A DNA stretch of 64,000 bases. Origin: Rhodospirillum sp047263945 (GTDB lineage Bacteria; Pseudomonadota; Alphaproteobacteria; Rhodospirillales; Rhodospirillaceae). Below are positions 41,701-61,600 of this stretch, in pieces. The stretch spans positions 62,001-126,000 of the forward strand of contig NZ_JBLAVB010000006.1 in the NCBI RefSeq assembly GCF_047263945.1, written 5' to 3'. The notes under the pieces are model-generated. The model was not told where the DNA came from. It worked only from the letters and a program-made list of their open reading frames with translations, and did no database searches. Positions within the stretch are counted from its first letter, which is position 1. Every line of letters begins with the position of its first letter. Both the position numbers and the translations under genes were made by a program.

Positions 41701-44355
41701 GAGGGCACCACGCAACTGTCAGACCTGCTGTTGCATCAGGCGCTGGTCGTGCCCGATGGCGAATCCCGGCTCGTCCACCTCGGCTTCACGCCCACCGACG
41801 ATGCAGAGACATCCTTCCGTCTGGTCAGCCTGGATGCCTCGGGCGATCCGGCCAGTCAGACCCTACACGTCTCGGGCAAGCTCCGCGTCGGCGCCGACGC
41901 GGTGGCGCCGCCGCTCTCCCCGCCCGAACTCCGGCTCGCCTGGGACCGGCTGGAAACCGAGCTCTCGGGTGAGGAGGTGCGGGCGGCGCACGCGGGTCGG
42001 CACATCACGCTCGGCCCCAGCTACGTCTGGCTGGAGACCATGCGCCTCGATCCGGGGGAGGCGATAGGGCGGCTGCGCCCACCGGTCATGGAGCCGCCGC
42101 TGGCGCTCGACGGCTACCGCATGCATCCCGGCCTGATCGATTCCTGGATCAGCCTGCTGGCCGCGATGGTCGGCGTCAGCGGCGACAAGCCATTGGTACC
42201 CTTCGCGGTCGAGCGTCTCACCCTGCTGCGACCACCCGGTATCGGCAAGCTGCTCGCCTACGGCCGCCGCCGGACGCTCGAGGGCCAGCCCGACCGCATG
42301 GTCGGCGACCTATGGCTGTTCGACGAGGACGGCGCGCCGGTGGCCGAATGCCTGGGACTGGAGGGTCGGCAGACCACGCTGGAGGCGTTGCTGCGCCGCG
42401 CAGGCCAGGCACCCGCCGACTCCTGGTTTCACGAATTGCGCTGGGAAAGCGCCCCGACCGCGGCAGACGCGCGGGTCGCCGCCGACCACGCCGCCCCCTG
42501 GCTGATCTTCGCGGACAAGGGCGGCACCGGGCAGGAGCTGGCCGACCACCTCCACCAGCGCGGAAACCATGCCATCCAGGTGACCGCCGGGGAGGGCTTC
42601 GCGGTTCTGGAACGGGACCGGATCCGCATCGACCCCCGCCGGGCCGAGGATATGGCGGCGGTGCTGGAGCGCGTCACCCCGTCCCGTGTCGTCTATCTCT
42701 GGGGCCTGGACGCCACCGCCCCCGACGCGGCCTCCTTCGACGCGGCGGCGATCGGAAGCTGCGCGCCCTTCCTTCATCTGGTCGCGGCGCTGGCGCAGAA
42801 AGCCGCCGCCGCACCACCACCACCGCTGGCGGTGGTGACTCGCGGCGCCTGGAATGTCGAGCCCGACGAGCCCGTGGAGGTCGCACAGGCGCCGTTGAGC
42901 GGACTCGCCCGCACCGTGACGCTGGAACACCCGGAGCTGCGGGTGCGCCACATCGACCTCTCCCTCGGCGGGAGGGTTCCGCAGATCGATGACCTGTGGC
43001 GCGAATTGACCGTCGACGACCTCGAACCCCGCATGGCCCTGCGCGGCCGAAGCCGCCGCGCGCCCCGCCTGGTTTCGGCACCATCACCGCAGGGCGCCTC
43101 CGTGATGACCCTGCGGCCGGACGGCGCCTATCTGATCACCGGCGGGCTCGGCGCGCTCGGTCGGCTGATGGCACAGCGGCTGATCGCCCGTGGAGCCCGA
43201 GACCTGACGCTGGTGGGACGGAGCGCCCCCAACGAGAATGCCGACGCCTTTCTCGGGGAATTGCGCGCAACCGGCGCCACCGTCCGCGTTCATCTCGCCG
43301 ATCTGGCCGACGCGAAACAGGTGGCGCACGCCGTCGCCGTCGCGGCCTCCGAACAGCCGCTGGCCGGCATCGTCCACGCTGCCGGTACGCTCGAAGACGG
43401 CGTTCTGGCGCAACTCGACGCCGAGCGACTGCACCGCGCGCTCGCCGCCAAAGCGCTGGGCCTCGCCCATCTCGACGAGGAGACGCGGGCAGCGCATTTG
43501 GATTTCTTCATCGCTTTCTCCTCGATGGTCTCGCTGACCGGCTCCGCCGCGCAGGGCGCCTACGCGGCGGCCAACGCCGCGGTGGATGCCCTGATGCGGC
43601 GTCGCCGGGCCATGGGCCTGCCGGGGCTGAGCGTCAACTGGGGACCCTGGGCCGATGTCGGCATGGCGGCGCGCCTCGACGAACGGCAGCGCGACCGGCT
43701 GTCCCGCCAGGGCATCGGCACCCTGCCGCCAAAAGCGGCGTTGGACGCGCTGGAGCGCCTGACCGTCGAAACGTCGGCGCAGACCGGCATCATGCGGGTC
43801 GACTGGGCCGCCTTCCTACGCGCCGCACCGGGTGCCGCCGACGACCCGCTGTTCACCCACTTGCGCCCCCCGACCGGGCAAGCGCAGGCCGCCGCGCCCG
43901 CCGCCGCCAAATGGGTGGAGCGTCTGCGCGCAACCCCGACCAGCGGAAGGTCAGCAGCGCTGATGGGGCTGATCCGCGAAGAGATCTCGCAGGTGATCGG
44001 TGGGCGCGGCGGGCAGCCCATCGGTCCGCGTCAGCCGTTATTCGAGCTTGGCGTTGATTCCTTGATGGCCGTGGAGCTGCGCGGTCGGCTGGTGGCGGCG
44101 CTCGGCTGTCCGCTGGCAACGACGCTGCTGTTCGATCACCCGACGCTGGAGGCGCTGACTGCGCATGTGATGACCGCCGCGCCGGAACTCGCCGACGGCA
44201 ATGGGAGCAGCGAAACGGGCCCCGCGACCCAAGCGCCGACCACCACCATGAGCGTCCCCGTGAACGCGGCTGAGACCACCACTGACCTGGACGGCCTGTC
44301 CGACACCGAGCTGGAGGCCCTGTTGGCCGAGCGGCTCGGCGCCAGCTTGGATTGA
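38725..44355 (+). CDS. Type I PKS module: KS - AT - DH - KR - ACP
   Basis: An 1,876-residue single module. An N-terminal helix (about 10-35, coiled docking element) leads into KS (39-470, Cys212 in DTACSSS, VEAHGTGT, KTNIGH), AT (Ser661 in GHSVGEY, HAFH, malonyl type), DH (about 930-1220; His966, Asp1139 in HPGLID), KR (GGLGALG near 1469, catalytic Tyr1613, LED in the B-type position) and ACP (Ser1779, GVDSLMAV) plus an acidic tail. In the DH the usual HxxxGxxxxP reads HRVFDAVVVS, so Gly and Pro are replaced; activity is uncertain. ATG 38725 has GGAGGAAA at good spacing. Expected chemistry: one malonyl extension, reduced to hydroxyl and probably dehydrated. Confidence 0.93.
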   Translation: MTPSPQLNRDEAFRQALLKAQATIRQLMDENAALRKKDGVAVIGMGCRFPGGGNDPDRFWHHLRDGVDAVAEVPADRWPADHHRAADPDAPGKMYTARGGFLDLPIADFDAAFFGITPREARALDPQHRLVLEVGWEALEDACLDPAALKHSRTGVFVGISSDDYAQAHRHSGRPELIDAYSMTGSTFSTAVGRLSYLLGLHGPALAVDTACSSSLVALHLACRSLRSGETDLALVGGVNLILSPESHICFSKLRAISPTGRCRTFDAEADGYVRGEGCGFIVLKRTDEAVRDGNRVLLSVKGTAVNQDGRTNGLAAPNGTAQQAVVREALRDADLGPDDIDYVEAHGTGTLLGDPIEVEALGAVFGSKRQTPLHIGSVKTNIGHLEAAAGMAGLIKLILALRHETLPASLHFRTPNPHIAWGSTALRVVAEPTEWRRSQRPRVAGLSSFGFSGTNAHIVVEEPPLEPTRSAEAPKAASHLLCLSAHEPTALRALAGRYRALLAERAPDAVELGDLCHTAAAGRGHRAYRLAVEGADAAALDVGLSAFLDDRANPAAVSGDSEKGVGPGIAFLFTGQGSQYVGMGQGLYQSEPVFRDAVDRCDAILKPRLGFSIAERMFAGEAEALTATVLAQPALFVLEYALAQLWAAWGIRPQFLIGHSVGEYAAACLAGVFSLEDGLALIAERGRLMQALPVGGAMAAVMAPPDRVTDALPPFAGRLDVAAFNGPEHVVVSGDVDALTALTATLEADGLRVAQLAVSHAFHSHRMDPMLAAFEAAVRRVTLSPPRIPLLSNLSGAVIGDEIATPDYWVEHVRRPVAFAAGMEALERTGVRTFLELGPQATLLALGRGCLAEGGERAWLPSLKRNAPDGQVIRRALGALYVQGAPVDWAAVHTGRGERWTSAPTTPFQRVRHWVDNPRLGGKAAPAPVPSLAPLLDRMVRSPLMDTILFETRFGVAEIPLLAEHRVFDAVVVSGASLIAMILGAAERAFGEGTTQLSDLLLHQALVVPDGESRLVHLGFTPTDDAETSFRLVSLDASGDPASQTLHVSGKLRVGADAVAPPLSPPELRLAWDRLETELSGEEVRAAHAGRHITLGPSYVWLETMRLDPGEAIGRLRPPVMEPPLALDGYRMHPGLIDSWISLLAAMVGVSGDKPLVPFAVERLTLLRPPGIGKLLAYGRRRTLEGQPDRMVGDLWLFDEDGAPVAECLGLEGRQTTLEALLRRAGQAPADSWFHELRWESAPTAADARVAADHAAPWLIFADKGGTGQELADHLHQRGNHAIQVTAGEGFAVLERDRIRIDPRRAEDMAAVLERVTPSRVVYLWGLDATAPDAASFDAAAIGSCAPFLHLVAALAQKAAAAPPPPLAVVTRGAWNVEPDEPVEVAQAPLSGLARTVTLEHPELRVRHIDLSLGGRVPQIDDLWRELTVDDLEPRMALRGRSRRAPRLVSAPSPQGASVMTLRPDGAYLITGGLGALGRLMAQRLIARGARDLTLVGRSAPNENADAFLGELRATGATVRVHLADLADAKQVAHAVAVAASEQPLAGIVHAAGTLEDGVLAQLDAERLHRALAAKALGLAHLDEETRAAHLDFFIAFSSMVSLTGSAAQGAYAAANAAVDALMRRRRAMGLPGLSVNWGPWADVGMAARLDERQRDRLSRQGIGTLPPKAALDALERLTVETSAQTGIMRVDWAAFLRAAPGAADDPLFTHLRPPTGQAQAAAPAAAKWVERLRATPTSGRSAALMGLIREEISQVIGGRGGQPIGPRQPLFELGVDSLMAVELRGRLVAALGCPLATTLLFDHPTLEALTAHVMTAAPELADGNGSSETGPATQAPTTTMSVPVNAAETTTDLDGLSDTELEALLAERLGASLD

Positions 44356-44369
44356 GGGGGAACGATCGG

Positions 44370-47300
44370 ATGAGCGCAGGAAAGACCGCCCCAGGCAACC
44401 GCGATCTGATGCGGCAGGCGCTACTGCGCATCGACGCCTTGCAGGCCAAGTTGCGCGCAGCGGAGGCGCGGGAATGCGAGCCGATCGCCATCGTCGGCAT
44501 CGGCTGCCGCTTCCCCGGCGGGGCGGACACGCCCGACGCCTATTGGGAGCTGCTGCGCGTCGGGCGGGATGCCATCGCCGAGGTACCGCGCGACCGCTGG
44601 GACATCGACGCCTATTACGACCCCGACCCCGACGCGCCGGGCAAGATGGTCCAGCGCCACGGCGCTTTCCTGTCGGGCATCGACCGCTTCGACCCCCAAT
44701 TCTTCGGCATCTCGCCGCGCGAGGCGGCGTCGATGGACCCGCAACAACGCCTGCTGCTGGAAGTCGCCTGGGAGGCGCTGGAGGACGCGAACATCCCCGC
44801 CGACAGCCTGTATCGCAGCGCCACCGGCGTGTTCATCGGCATGATGGGGCAGGATTTCGGCCAGCGGCTGTTCGCCCCGTCGCGCCACGACCGCATTGAC
44901 GCCTATGCCGGCACCGGCACCTCACCGGGCATGATCGCGGGCAGGCTGTCCTATTGCCTGGGGCTCACCGGGCCATGCTTCGCGCTGGACACCGCTTGCT
45001 CCTCCTCCCTGGTTGCGCTGCATCTGGCCTGCGACAGCCTGCGCCGCAACGAATGCGCGATGGCCTTGACCGGCGGCGTCAACCTGATCCTGGAGCCAGG
45101 GCTCAGCATCAACTTCTCCAAGGCGCGGATGCTGGCGCCGGACGGGCGCTGCAAGACCTTCGACGCCACGGCCGACGGTTATGTCCGGGGCGAGGGCTGC
45201 GGCGTACTGGTGCTGAAGCGGTTGTCCGACGCCCGGCTCGACGGCGATCGGGTGCTGGCCGTGGTGCGCGGCTCAGCGGTCAACCAGGACGGACCGAGTG
45301 GTGGCCTGACCGTGCCCAGCGGCCCAGCGCAGGAACAGGTGATCCGGCGGGCGCTGTCCAACGCCGGACTCGAGCCAGACGCCGTTTCCTATGTCGAGGC
45401 GCACGGCACCGGGACGGCGCTGGGCGATCCGATCGAGCTGGGGGCGCTCGACCGCGTGTTCGGCACCGGGCATAGCGCGGACCGACCACTGCATGTCGGA
45501 TCGGTCAAGACCAACCTCGGCCATCTGGAGGCCGCCGCCGGGGTCGCCGGGGTGATCAAGGTCGTGCTGGCACTCCGCCACAGCTGTCTGCCGCCGCATC
45601 TCAACGTCACCCAGCCGACACCACGCTTCCCCTGGGCCGAAAAACCGGTGCGCGTGGCGCGTCAGGCGGTGGACTGGCCAGGCGGCGCCGAACCGCGAGT
45701 GGCCGGGATCAGCAGCTTCGGCTTCAGCGGCACCAACGCCCACATCGTGATCGCCGACGCTCCCCCAGGGGACGATGCCTTTGAGGCTACGCAGGACGTC
45801 GGCCCCCGCCTATTACCACTTGGTGCGCACACGACAGAGGCGCTGACGGCGCTCGCCGCCCGGTACCGCGACCATCTGCGCGCCAACCCGGGCGTGGCGC
45901 CGGGCGATCTCTGCGCCAGTGCCGCGCTGGGCCGCGCCCATCCACCGCGACGGCTGGCGGTGATGGCCGACGACACCGCGCACATGGCTGAGGCGCTCGA
46001 CCGTTTCACGGAGGGCCGAACCTCCCCCGACCTGATCGCTCCCGCGTTGGAAAGCGCGACCGTCCCATCGCTGGCTTTCCTGTTCACCGGACAGGGCTCG
46101 CAATACGCGGGCATGGGCCGTCGGCTGTACGAGACCGAACCGGTCTTCCGTGGGGCGCTCGACCGTTGCGCGGCGATCCTCAAGACGCATGCGGACATCG
46201 ACCTGATAGACCTCGTCTGTTCGGACGAATCCGGTCGGCTCGACCGCACCGGCAATACCCAACCGGCGCTGTTCGGGCTGGAATACGCGCTGGCCGAGCT
46301 GTGGCGGTCGGTCGGCGCCTGGCCCGACGCGGTGCTCGGGCACAGTGTCGGCGAATATGTGGCGGCCTGCGTCGCCGGGGTGTTCAGTCTGGAAGATGGT
46401 CTGCGCCTGATCGCGACGCGCGCCCGGCTGATGGAAGCACTGCCGGAGAGCGGCGCCATGGCCTCCGTCGCCGCCCCGGCGAAGCGGGTCGCCCAGGCGC
46501 TGACCGACCGCCCCACCCTGTCCATCGCCGCGCTGAACGGACCGGACCAGACGGTGGTGTCCGGCGACGCGGCGGCCCTGCATGCGCTGCTCGCCGACCT
46601 GCGCGCCGAGGGCGTCGCCAGCCGCGAGCTGACGGTCTCCCACGCCTTCCACTCCGCGCTGATGGAGCCAATGCTGGCGGACTTCGCGGCGGTGGCGGAG
46701 ACGGTCGCCTTCTATCCACCGACGCTACCGCTGATCTCCAACCTCACCGGCCGCACCGCCGGGGCGGAGATCGCCAGTCCTGACTATTGGGTCCGCCATG
46801 TCCGCGAGGCGGTGCAATTCGCCGATGGCGTGACGGCGTTGGCGAACCTCGGCTGCCGGGCCTTCGTCGAGATCGGACCGGATCCGGTGCTGTGCGGCTT
46901 GGCCCGTCAGAGCCTGCCCGAAGACACGATTCTGGTCCCCAGCCTGCGCCGCACCGACGCGGACCGCTTCCCCCGCGCGCTGGGTGAGCTGTATGTCCAG
47001 GGCGTCGCGATCGACTGGAGCGCGGTCCATCACGGCCGCAAGACGCGCCCCGTGGCTCTGCCGACCTATCCGTTCCAGCGCAAGCGATACTGGTTCGACG
47101 ACGGCTTGTCGGCGCCCGTCCACAGGCTTCCGACCGTAAGCGACACCCTGCTGCGCGACCTCGCCGCGAGCGGCGAACTGACCGCTGAGGAGCTGGCACT
47201 GGCCCCGAAATTGCTCGCCCTATTAACGCATCGGCGCGGCGCGGGGGACGAGGCCGACATCGGTTATCGGCTGGCGTGGCGGGATCGGCCGCGCGCCGCT

Positions 47301-49075
47301 GCGATCCCGGCCGAGGGGGGAGCTTGGCTGGTGATCGGGGCGGACGCTCTGGCGGGCGACCTTCGCGGGGCCAAGCGGCGCTGTATCGATCTGCCGACCC
47401 TCCCGGACGACGAAACGGAGGTCCGGCGCGCCATCGAAGCGGCGACGACGGACGGCCCGCTGGACGGCGTGCTGGTCGCATGGCCGCCGGGTGACGACGG
47501 CCTGGCGGCTGGCGAGGCGGCGCTGCTGGCGGTGACCCGTCTGGTCCGCGTACTGGTCGAGCTTGAGCGACCGCCGCGCCTGTGGCTGATGACCGAAGAG
47601 GCGACGGATGCCGGAGGGCTCATTCCGCGCTCACCCTGGCCGGGCCTGCTCTGGGGGCTGGGCCGCACGCTGTTCCTCGAACATCCGGCGCTGAAGGGCG
47701 GGCTGTTGGACGTCGCGGCGCTGGCCGACGCGTCGGACCGCGCCGCTCTGCTCCGCGAGGTGCTGGCCCCAGACGGCGAGGACGCCATCGCCCTGCGCGG
47801 CGACGCCCGTTTCGTCGCCCGCCTTGAACGGGACGAAGCCCCCCCCGAGTCCCCGCCACCCATTCGCCTCGATCCGAAGGGCGCCTATCTGGTCACCGGC
47901 GGACTGGGCGCGCTCGGGCTGCGGGTTGCCGGACTGCTGGCGGATCGCGGGGCCGGGGCGCTGGTCCTGATTGGCCGACGGGGAGCGGCGGCTGTGCCGA
48001 CGGAACGGCTGGCGGCACTCCAGGCCAAGGGAACGCGCGTCGAGATCGAGGCGGCGGATTGCGCGGACGAGGTGGCGATGCGCGCGGTGCTGGCGCGGAT
48101 CGACGCGAGCGGCCTCAAACTGAAGGGCATCGTCCACGCCGCCGGGACGGCCACGCCGACCAGCCTCGCCGATCTGACGCCGGAGATCCTGCACGACGGG
48201 CTGACCGCGAAGGTCGAGGGGGCGTGGTTGCTGCACCGGCTGACCTCTGACCACGCGCCCGATTTCGCCGTCTTCTTCTCCTCGGTGTCGGCCGTTCTGG
48301 GCACCGCGCGGCAGGGCGTCTACACGGCGGCCAATGCCTTCCTCGACGCGCTGGCGACCTACCGTCAGGGTCTGGGGCTGCCGACGCTCAGTATCGGCTG
48401 GGGGCCGTGGGGCGGCGGGAACGGAATGGCCGACGGCGATGCAGAACGCCTGATCGCCGACAGCGGCTTCCACCCGCTGGAACCGAAACATGCGGTCGAA
48501 CGGCTCGGTCGGCTGCTTGGCACTGCGTCGGGGACGACGCTGCTGGTCGACGCCGACTGGGCGCGGCTGAAGGCGGTCTATGAGGCGCGCGGACATCAGC
48601 CTCTGCTGGAGGAGCTGGGCGGGGCGGCCATCTCCGACATGGCGGTGACGAAGGCGGAGCGTGACCGACTGGACGCCCTTCCCGCTGGGGAACGTGTCGG
48701 AGCCCTGGTCGCCTTCCTTCAGGATGCAATCCGCGCGGTGCTGCTCTTCGACGCCGACGCGCCGGTGGACCCGCGCCAGGGCTTCTTCGACATGGGGCTG
48801 GACTCCCTGACGGCGGCGGAACTGAAGCGGCGGATCGACGGGAGGTTCGGCTGTGCCCTGCCCTCGTCCGCCGTGTTCGACCATCCCAACATCGCAACGC
48901 TGGCCGCCCATCTATTGACGCTGCTGGTCCCCGAAGGGGCGGCCGAAGCGCCCGCCACCCCGTCACCCGCCTCCCCGGCGGCAACCGCTCCGGCGGTGAC
49001 GGACGTCCAGCACTATTCCGACAGCGACATCGCGGCCTTCATCGACGATGAGCTGGCCGCCCTGATGAAGGAGGG

Positions 49076-49079
<4 letters not shown>
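44370..49079 (+). CDS. Type I PKS module: KS - AT - KR - ACP
   Basis: A 1,569-residue single module. KS about 38-465 (Cys210), AT about 565-865 (Ser659, HAFH, malonyl type), KR (GGLGALG near 1176; catalytic Tyr1318 in GVYTAANAF) and ACP (Ser1479, GLDSLTA). No dehydratase is present: the AT is followed directly by a short linker and the KR structural half. The KR lacks both the LDD-type loop (HAAGTATPTS) and the A-type Trp, so hydroxyl configuration cannot be predicted. ATG 44370 has GAGGGGG upstream, and the stop overlaps the next start by 4 bp. Expected chemistry: malonyl extension leaving a beta-hydroxyl. Confidence 0.93.
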
Positions 49080-58666
<9,587 letters not shown>

Positions 58667-58680
58667 AGGAATCCAGATTT

Positions 58681-61600
58681 ATGTCAGACGAAGCGCTCCG
58701 CGACGATCAGGATAGCATCGCCATCATCGGGATGGCCGCGCACATGCCCGGCGCCGCCGACCTGGACGCCTTCTGGCGCAACCTACGCGACGGGGTGGAC
58801 TCGGTCCGGACCTTCACGGAGGCCGAGCTGCTGGAGGCCGGTCTGGATTCGGAAACCGTCCGCCACCCGCGCCTCATCGCCACCAAAGGTCATCTCGACG
58901 GCGCGGATCAGTTCGACGCCGCTTTCTTCGGCATAGCGCCGCGCGAGGCGGAACTGATGGACCCGCAGCACCGGCTGATGATGGAATGCGCGTGGCAAGC
59001 GATGGAGCATGCCGGCTACGACGCGGAGACGGTGGATGGGCGCGTCGCCATCTACACCAGCGCTGGCATGAACACCTATTTGCCGCTGAACATCCTGACC
59101 AATCCGGGACTGGCGGAATCGATCGGCGGCTTTCAACTGTCCATCTTCAACGACAAGGATTTCGTGCCGACCCGCATCGCCTACGCTATGAACGTGACCG
59201 GGCCGGGGGTGGACATCGGCACCGCCTGCTCTTCCTCGCTGGTCAGCCTCCACATTGCCTGTCAGAGCCTGCTCACCTATCAGAGCGACATGGCGCTGGT
59301 CGGCGGCGTCACCGTTCATCTGCCGCAGATCGACGGCCATATCCACGAGGACGGCTCGGCCTACGCACCGGACGGGCGCTGCCGCCCCTTCGACGCGACC
59401 ACCAGCGGTCTGGTCGACGGTAACGGGCTCGCCGCCGTCGTGCTGAAGCGGCTGGCCGACGCGCTGGCCGACGGCGACACCATCCACGCAGTGGTCAAAG
59501 GCACGGCCATCAACAACGACGGCTCGATGAAGCTCGGCTACACTGCCCCCAGCATCGAGGGGCAGGCCGCCGTAATCCTTGAGGCGCAAAGTGTCGCCAA
59601 CTGCCCGCCCGAGACCATCGGCTACATCGAGGCGCACGGCACCGCCACTCCGCTGGGCGACCCGGTGGAGGTCGCGGCCCTGACCCGCGCCTTTCGCGCC
59701 GGTACGAACAAGACCGGTTTCTGCGGGCTGGGTGCGGTAAAGTCGAACATCGGCCATGTCGACAAGGCCGCCGGGCTCGCAGGGCTGATCAAGACGGCGC
59801 TGGCGTTGAAGAATGAGGCGATTCCACCGACCCTCCATTTCCAGGCACCGAACCCCAAGCTGAACCTGCCCGAAACCCCCTTCTTCGTGGTCGACAGGCT
59901 GCGCCCCTGGCCGCGCAAGGCGGGCGCGCCGCGCCGCGCCGGCATCAGCTCCTTTGGCGTCGGCGGCACCAACGCCCACGCCATCCTGGAGGAGGCTCCG
60001 CAAACTGCCGCCGGATCGCCCTCCCGCCCGGTCCAGATCGTCACCCTGTCGGCGCGGTCGGAAGCGGCTCTAAGAGACGCTGCTGGTAACCTCGCCGCTC
60101 ATCTGGAAACCACCCCCAGCGTCGATTTCGCCGACGCCTGCCACACCCTGCGGCGCGGGCGCCGGGCCTTCCCGGTGCGCTACGCCTTCGCCTGCCGTTC
60201 GGTCGAGGAGGCCATCCGCCGCCTCAAGGCCGACGAGCCGGGTCACGCCTGCGAGCGGCCCGACCAAAGCGTCGCCTTCCTCTTCCCCGGCCAGGGCAGC
60301 CAATATCCGGGCATGGCCCGCGACCTCTACGAGCGCGAGCCGCTGTTCCGCGCGGAAATCGACACCTGCGCCACGCTGTTGGAGCCACAACTCGGGCGGG
60401 ACATCCGCAGCCTGCTGCTCCCCCCCAACGCGGAGCAGGCAGCGGGCGAGCTGACCCGAACCGCACTCGCCCAGCCGGTCCTGTTCGCGGTGGAATACGC
60501 GCTGGCGCGGCTGCTGATGAGCTGGGGCATCACACCCGCGGCGATGATCGGCCACAGCCTGGGCGAATATGTCGCCGCCTGTCTGGCGGAGGTCTTCTCC
60601 CTGCCCGACGCGCTGACCCTGATCACCGCGCGTGGTCGGCTGATGCAGAGCATGGCGCCGGGCGTCATGCTGGCCGTCCCGCTGTCGGAAGCGGCGCTGC
60701 GCCCCCGTCTTGACGCGGGGATCGACCTGGCCGCGGTGAACGCGCCGGACCTCTGCGTTGTCGCCGGGACGGAGGAGGCGCTGGCCACCTTCCAGGCCAA
60801 GTTGGCAGCCGACGGGGTAACGGCCACCCGTCTCCACACCTCGCATGCCTTCCACTCCGCTGCGATGGAGCCTGCGGTCGATCCGTTCAAGGCACTGTTC
60901 ACGGGCGTCAAGCTGAACCCGCCGCGCATCCCCTTCCTGTCCAACCTCCTCGGCGACTGGATCACCGACAGGCAGGCGACCAACCCCGATTATTGGGCAG
61001 CGCATCTGCGCCAGCCGGTCCGCTTCGCCGATGGCCTCGCCCGACTGCTGCGCGACCGGGGGCCGTTGCCACTGGTGGAGGTCGGACCCGGCCGGACGCT
61101 GGCCACCTTCGCCGCCCGCACGGGCGGTGAACCGGCGCAGCCTTGCATCATCACTCTGCCGCAACCGGGCGAGACGCGCGACGCCCAGGAGACGCTGTTG
61201 AGCGCCGTGGCGGAGTTGTGGACGCGGGGCGTCGCCCCGGACTGGTCGGCGTTCCAAGGCGACGAGACCCGCCGCCGCGTGCCGTTGCCCACATACCCGT
61301 TCCAACGCCAGAGCTATTGGGTGGAGCCCGGCGGACGGGCCGCCGAACCCGCGCCGACCGCCATCAGCGGAAAGACATCAGGCGGCGCCAAGCGACCGGA
61401 CATCGCCGACTGGTTCCACTTGCCAAGCTGGAGAGCGGCAGCGACGCCGTCCTCCCGGTTCGACGGGGACGAGGTTTTCCTGCTGTTCCACAACGGGTCT
61501 CAGCTTGCGGATCATATGGCGCGCGACTTGACGGAAGGCGGCCGGAAACTGGTGACCGTCCAATTCGGCGACTCTTTCAAGTCGAGCGGGGATTGGGACT

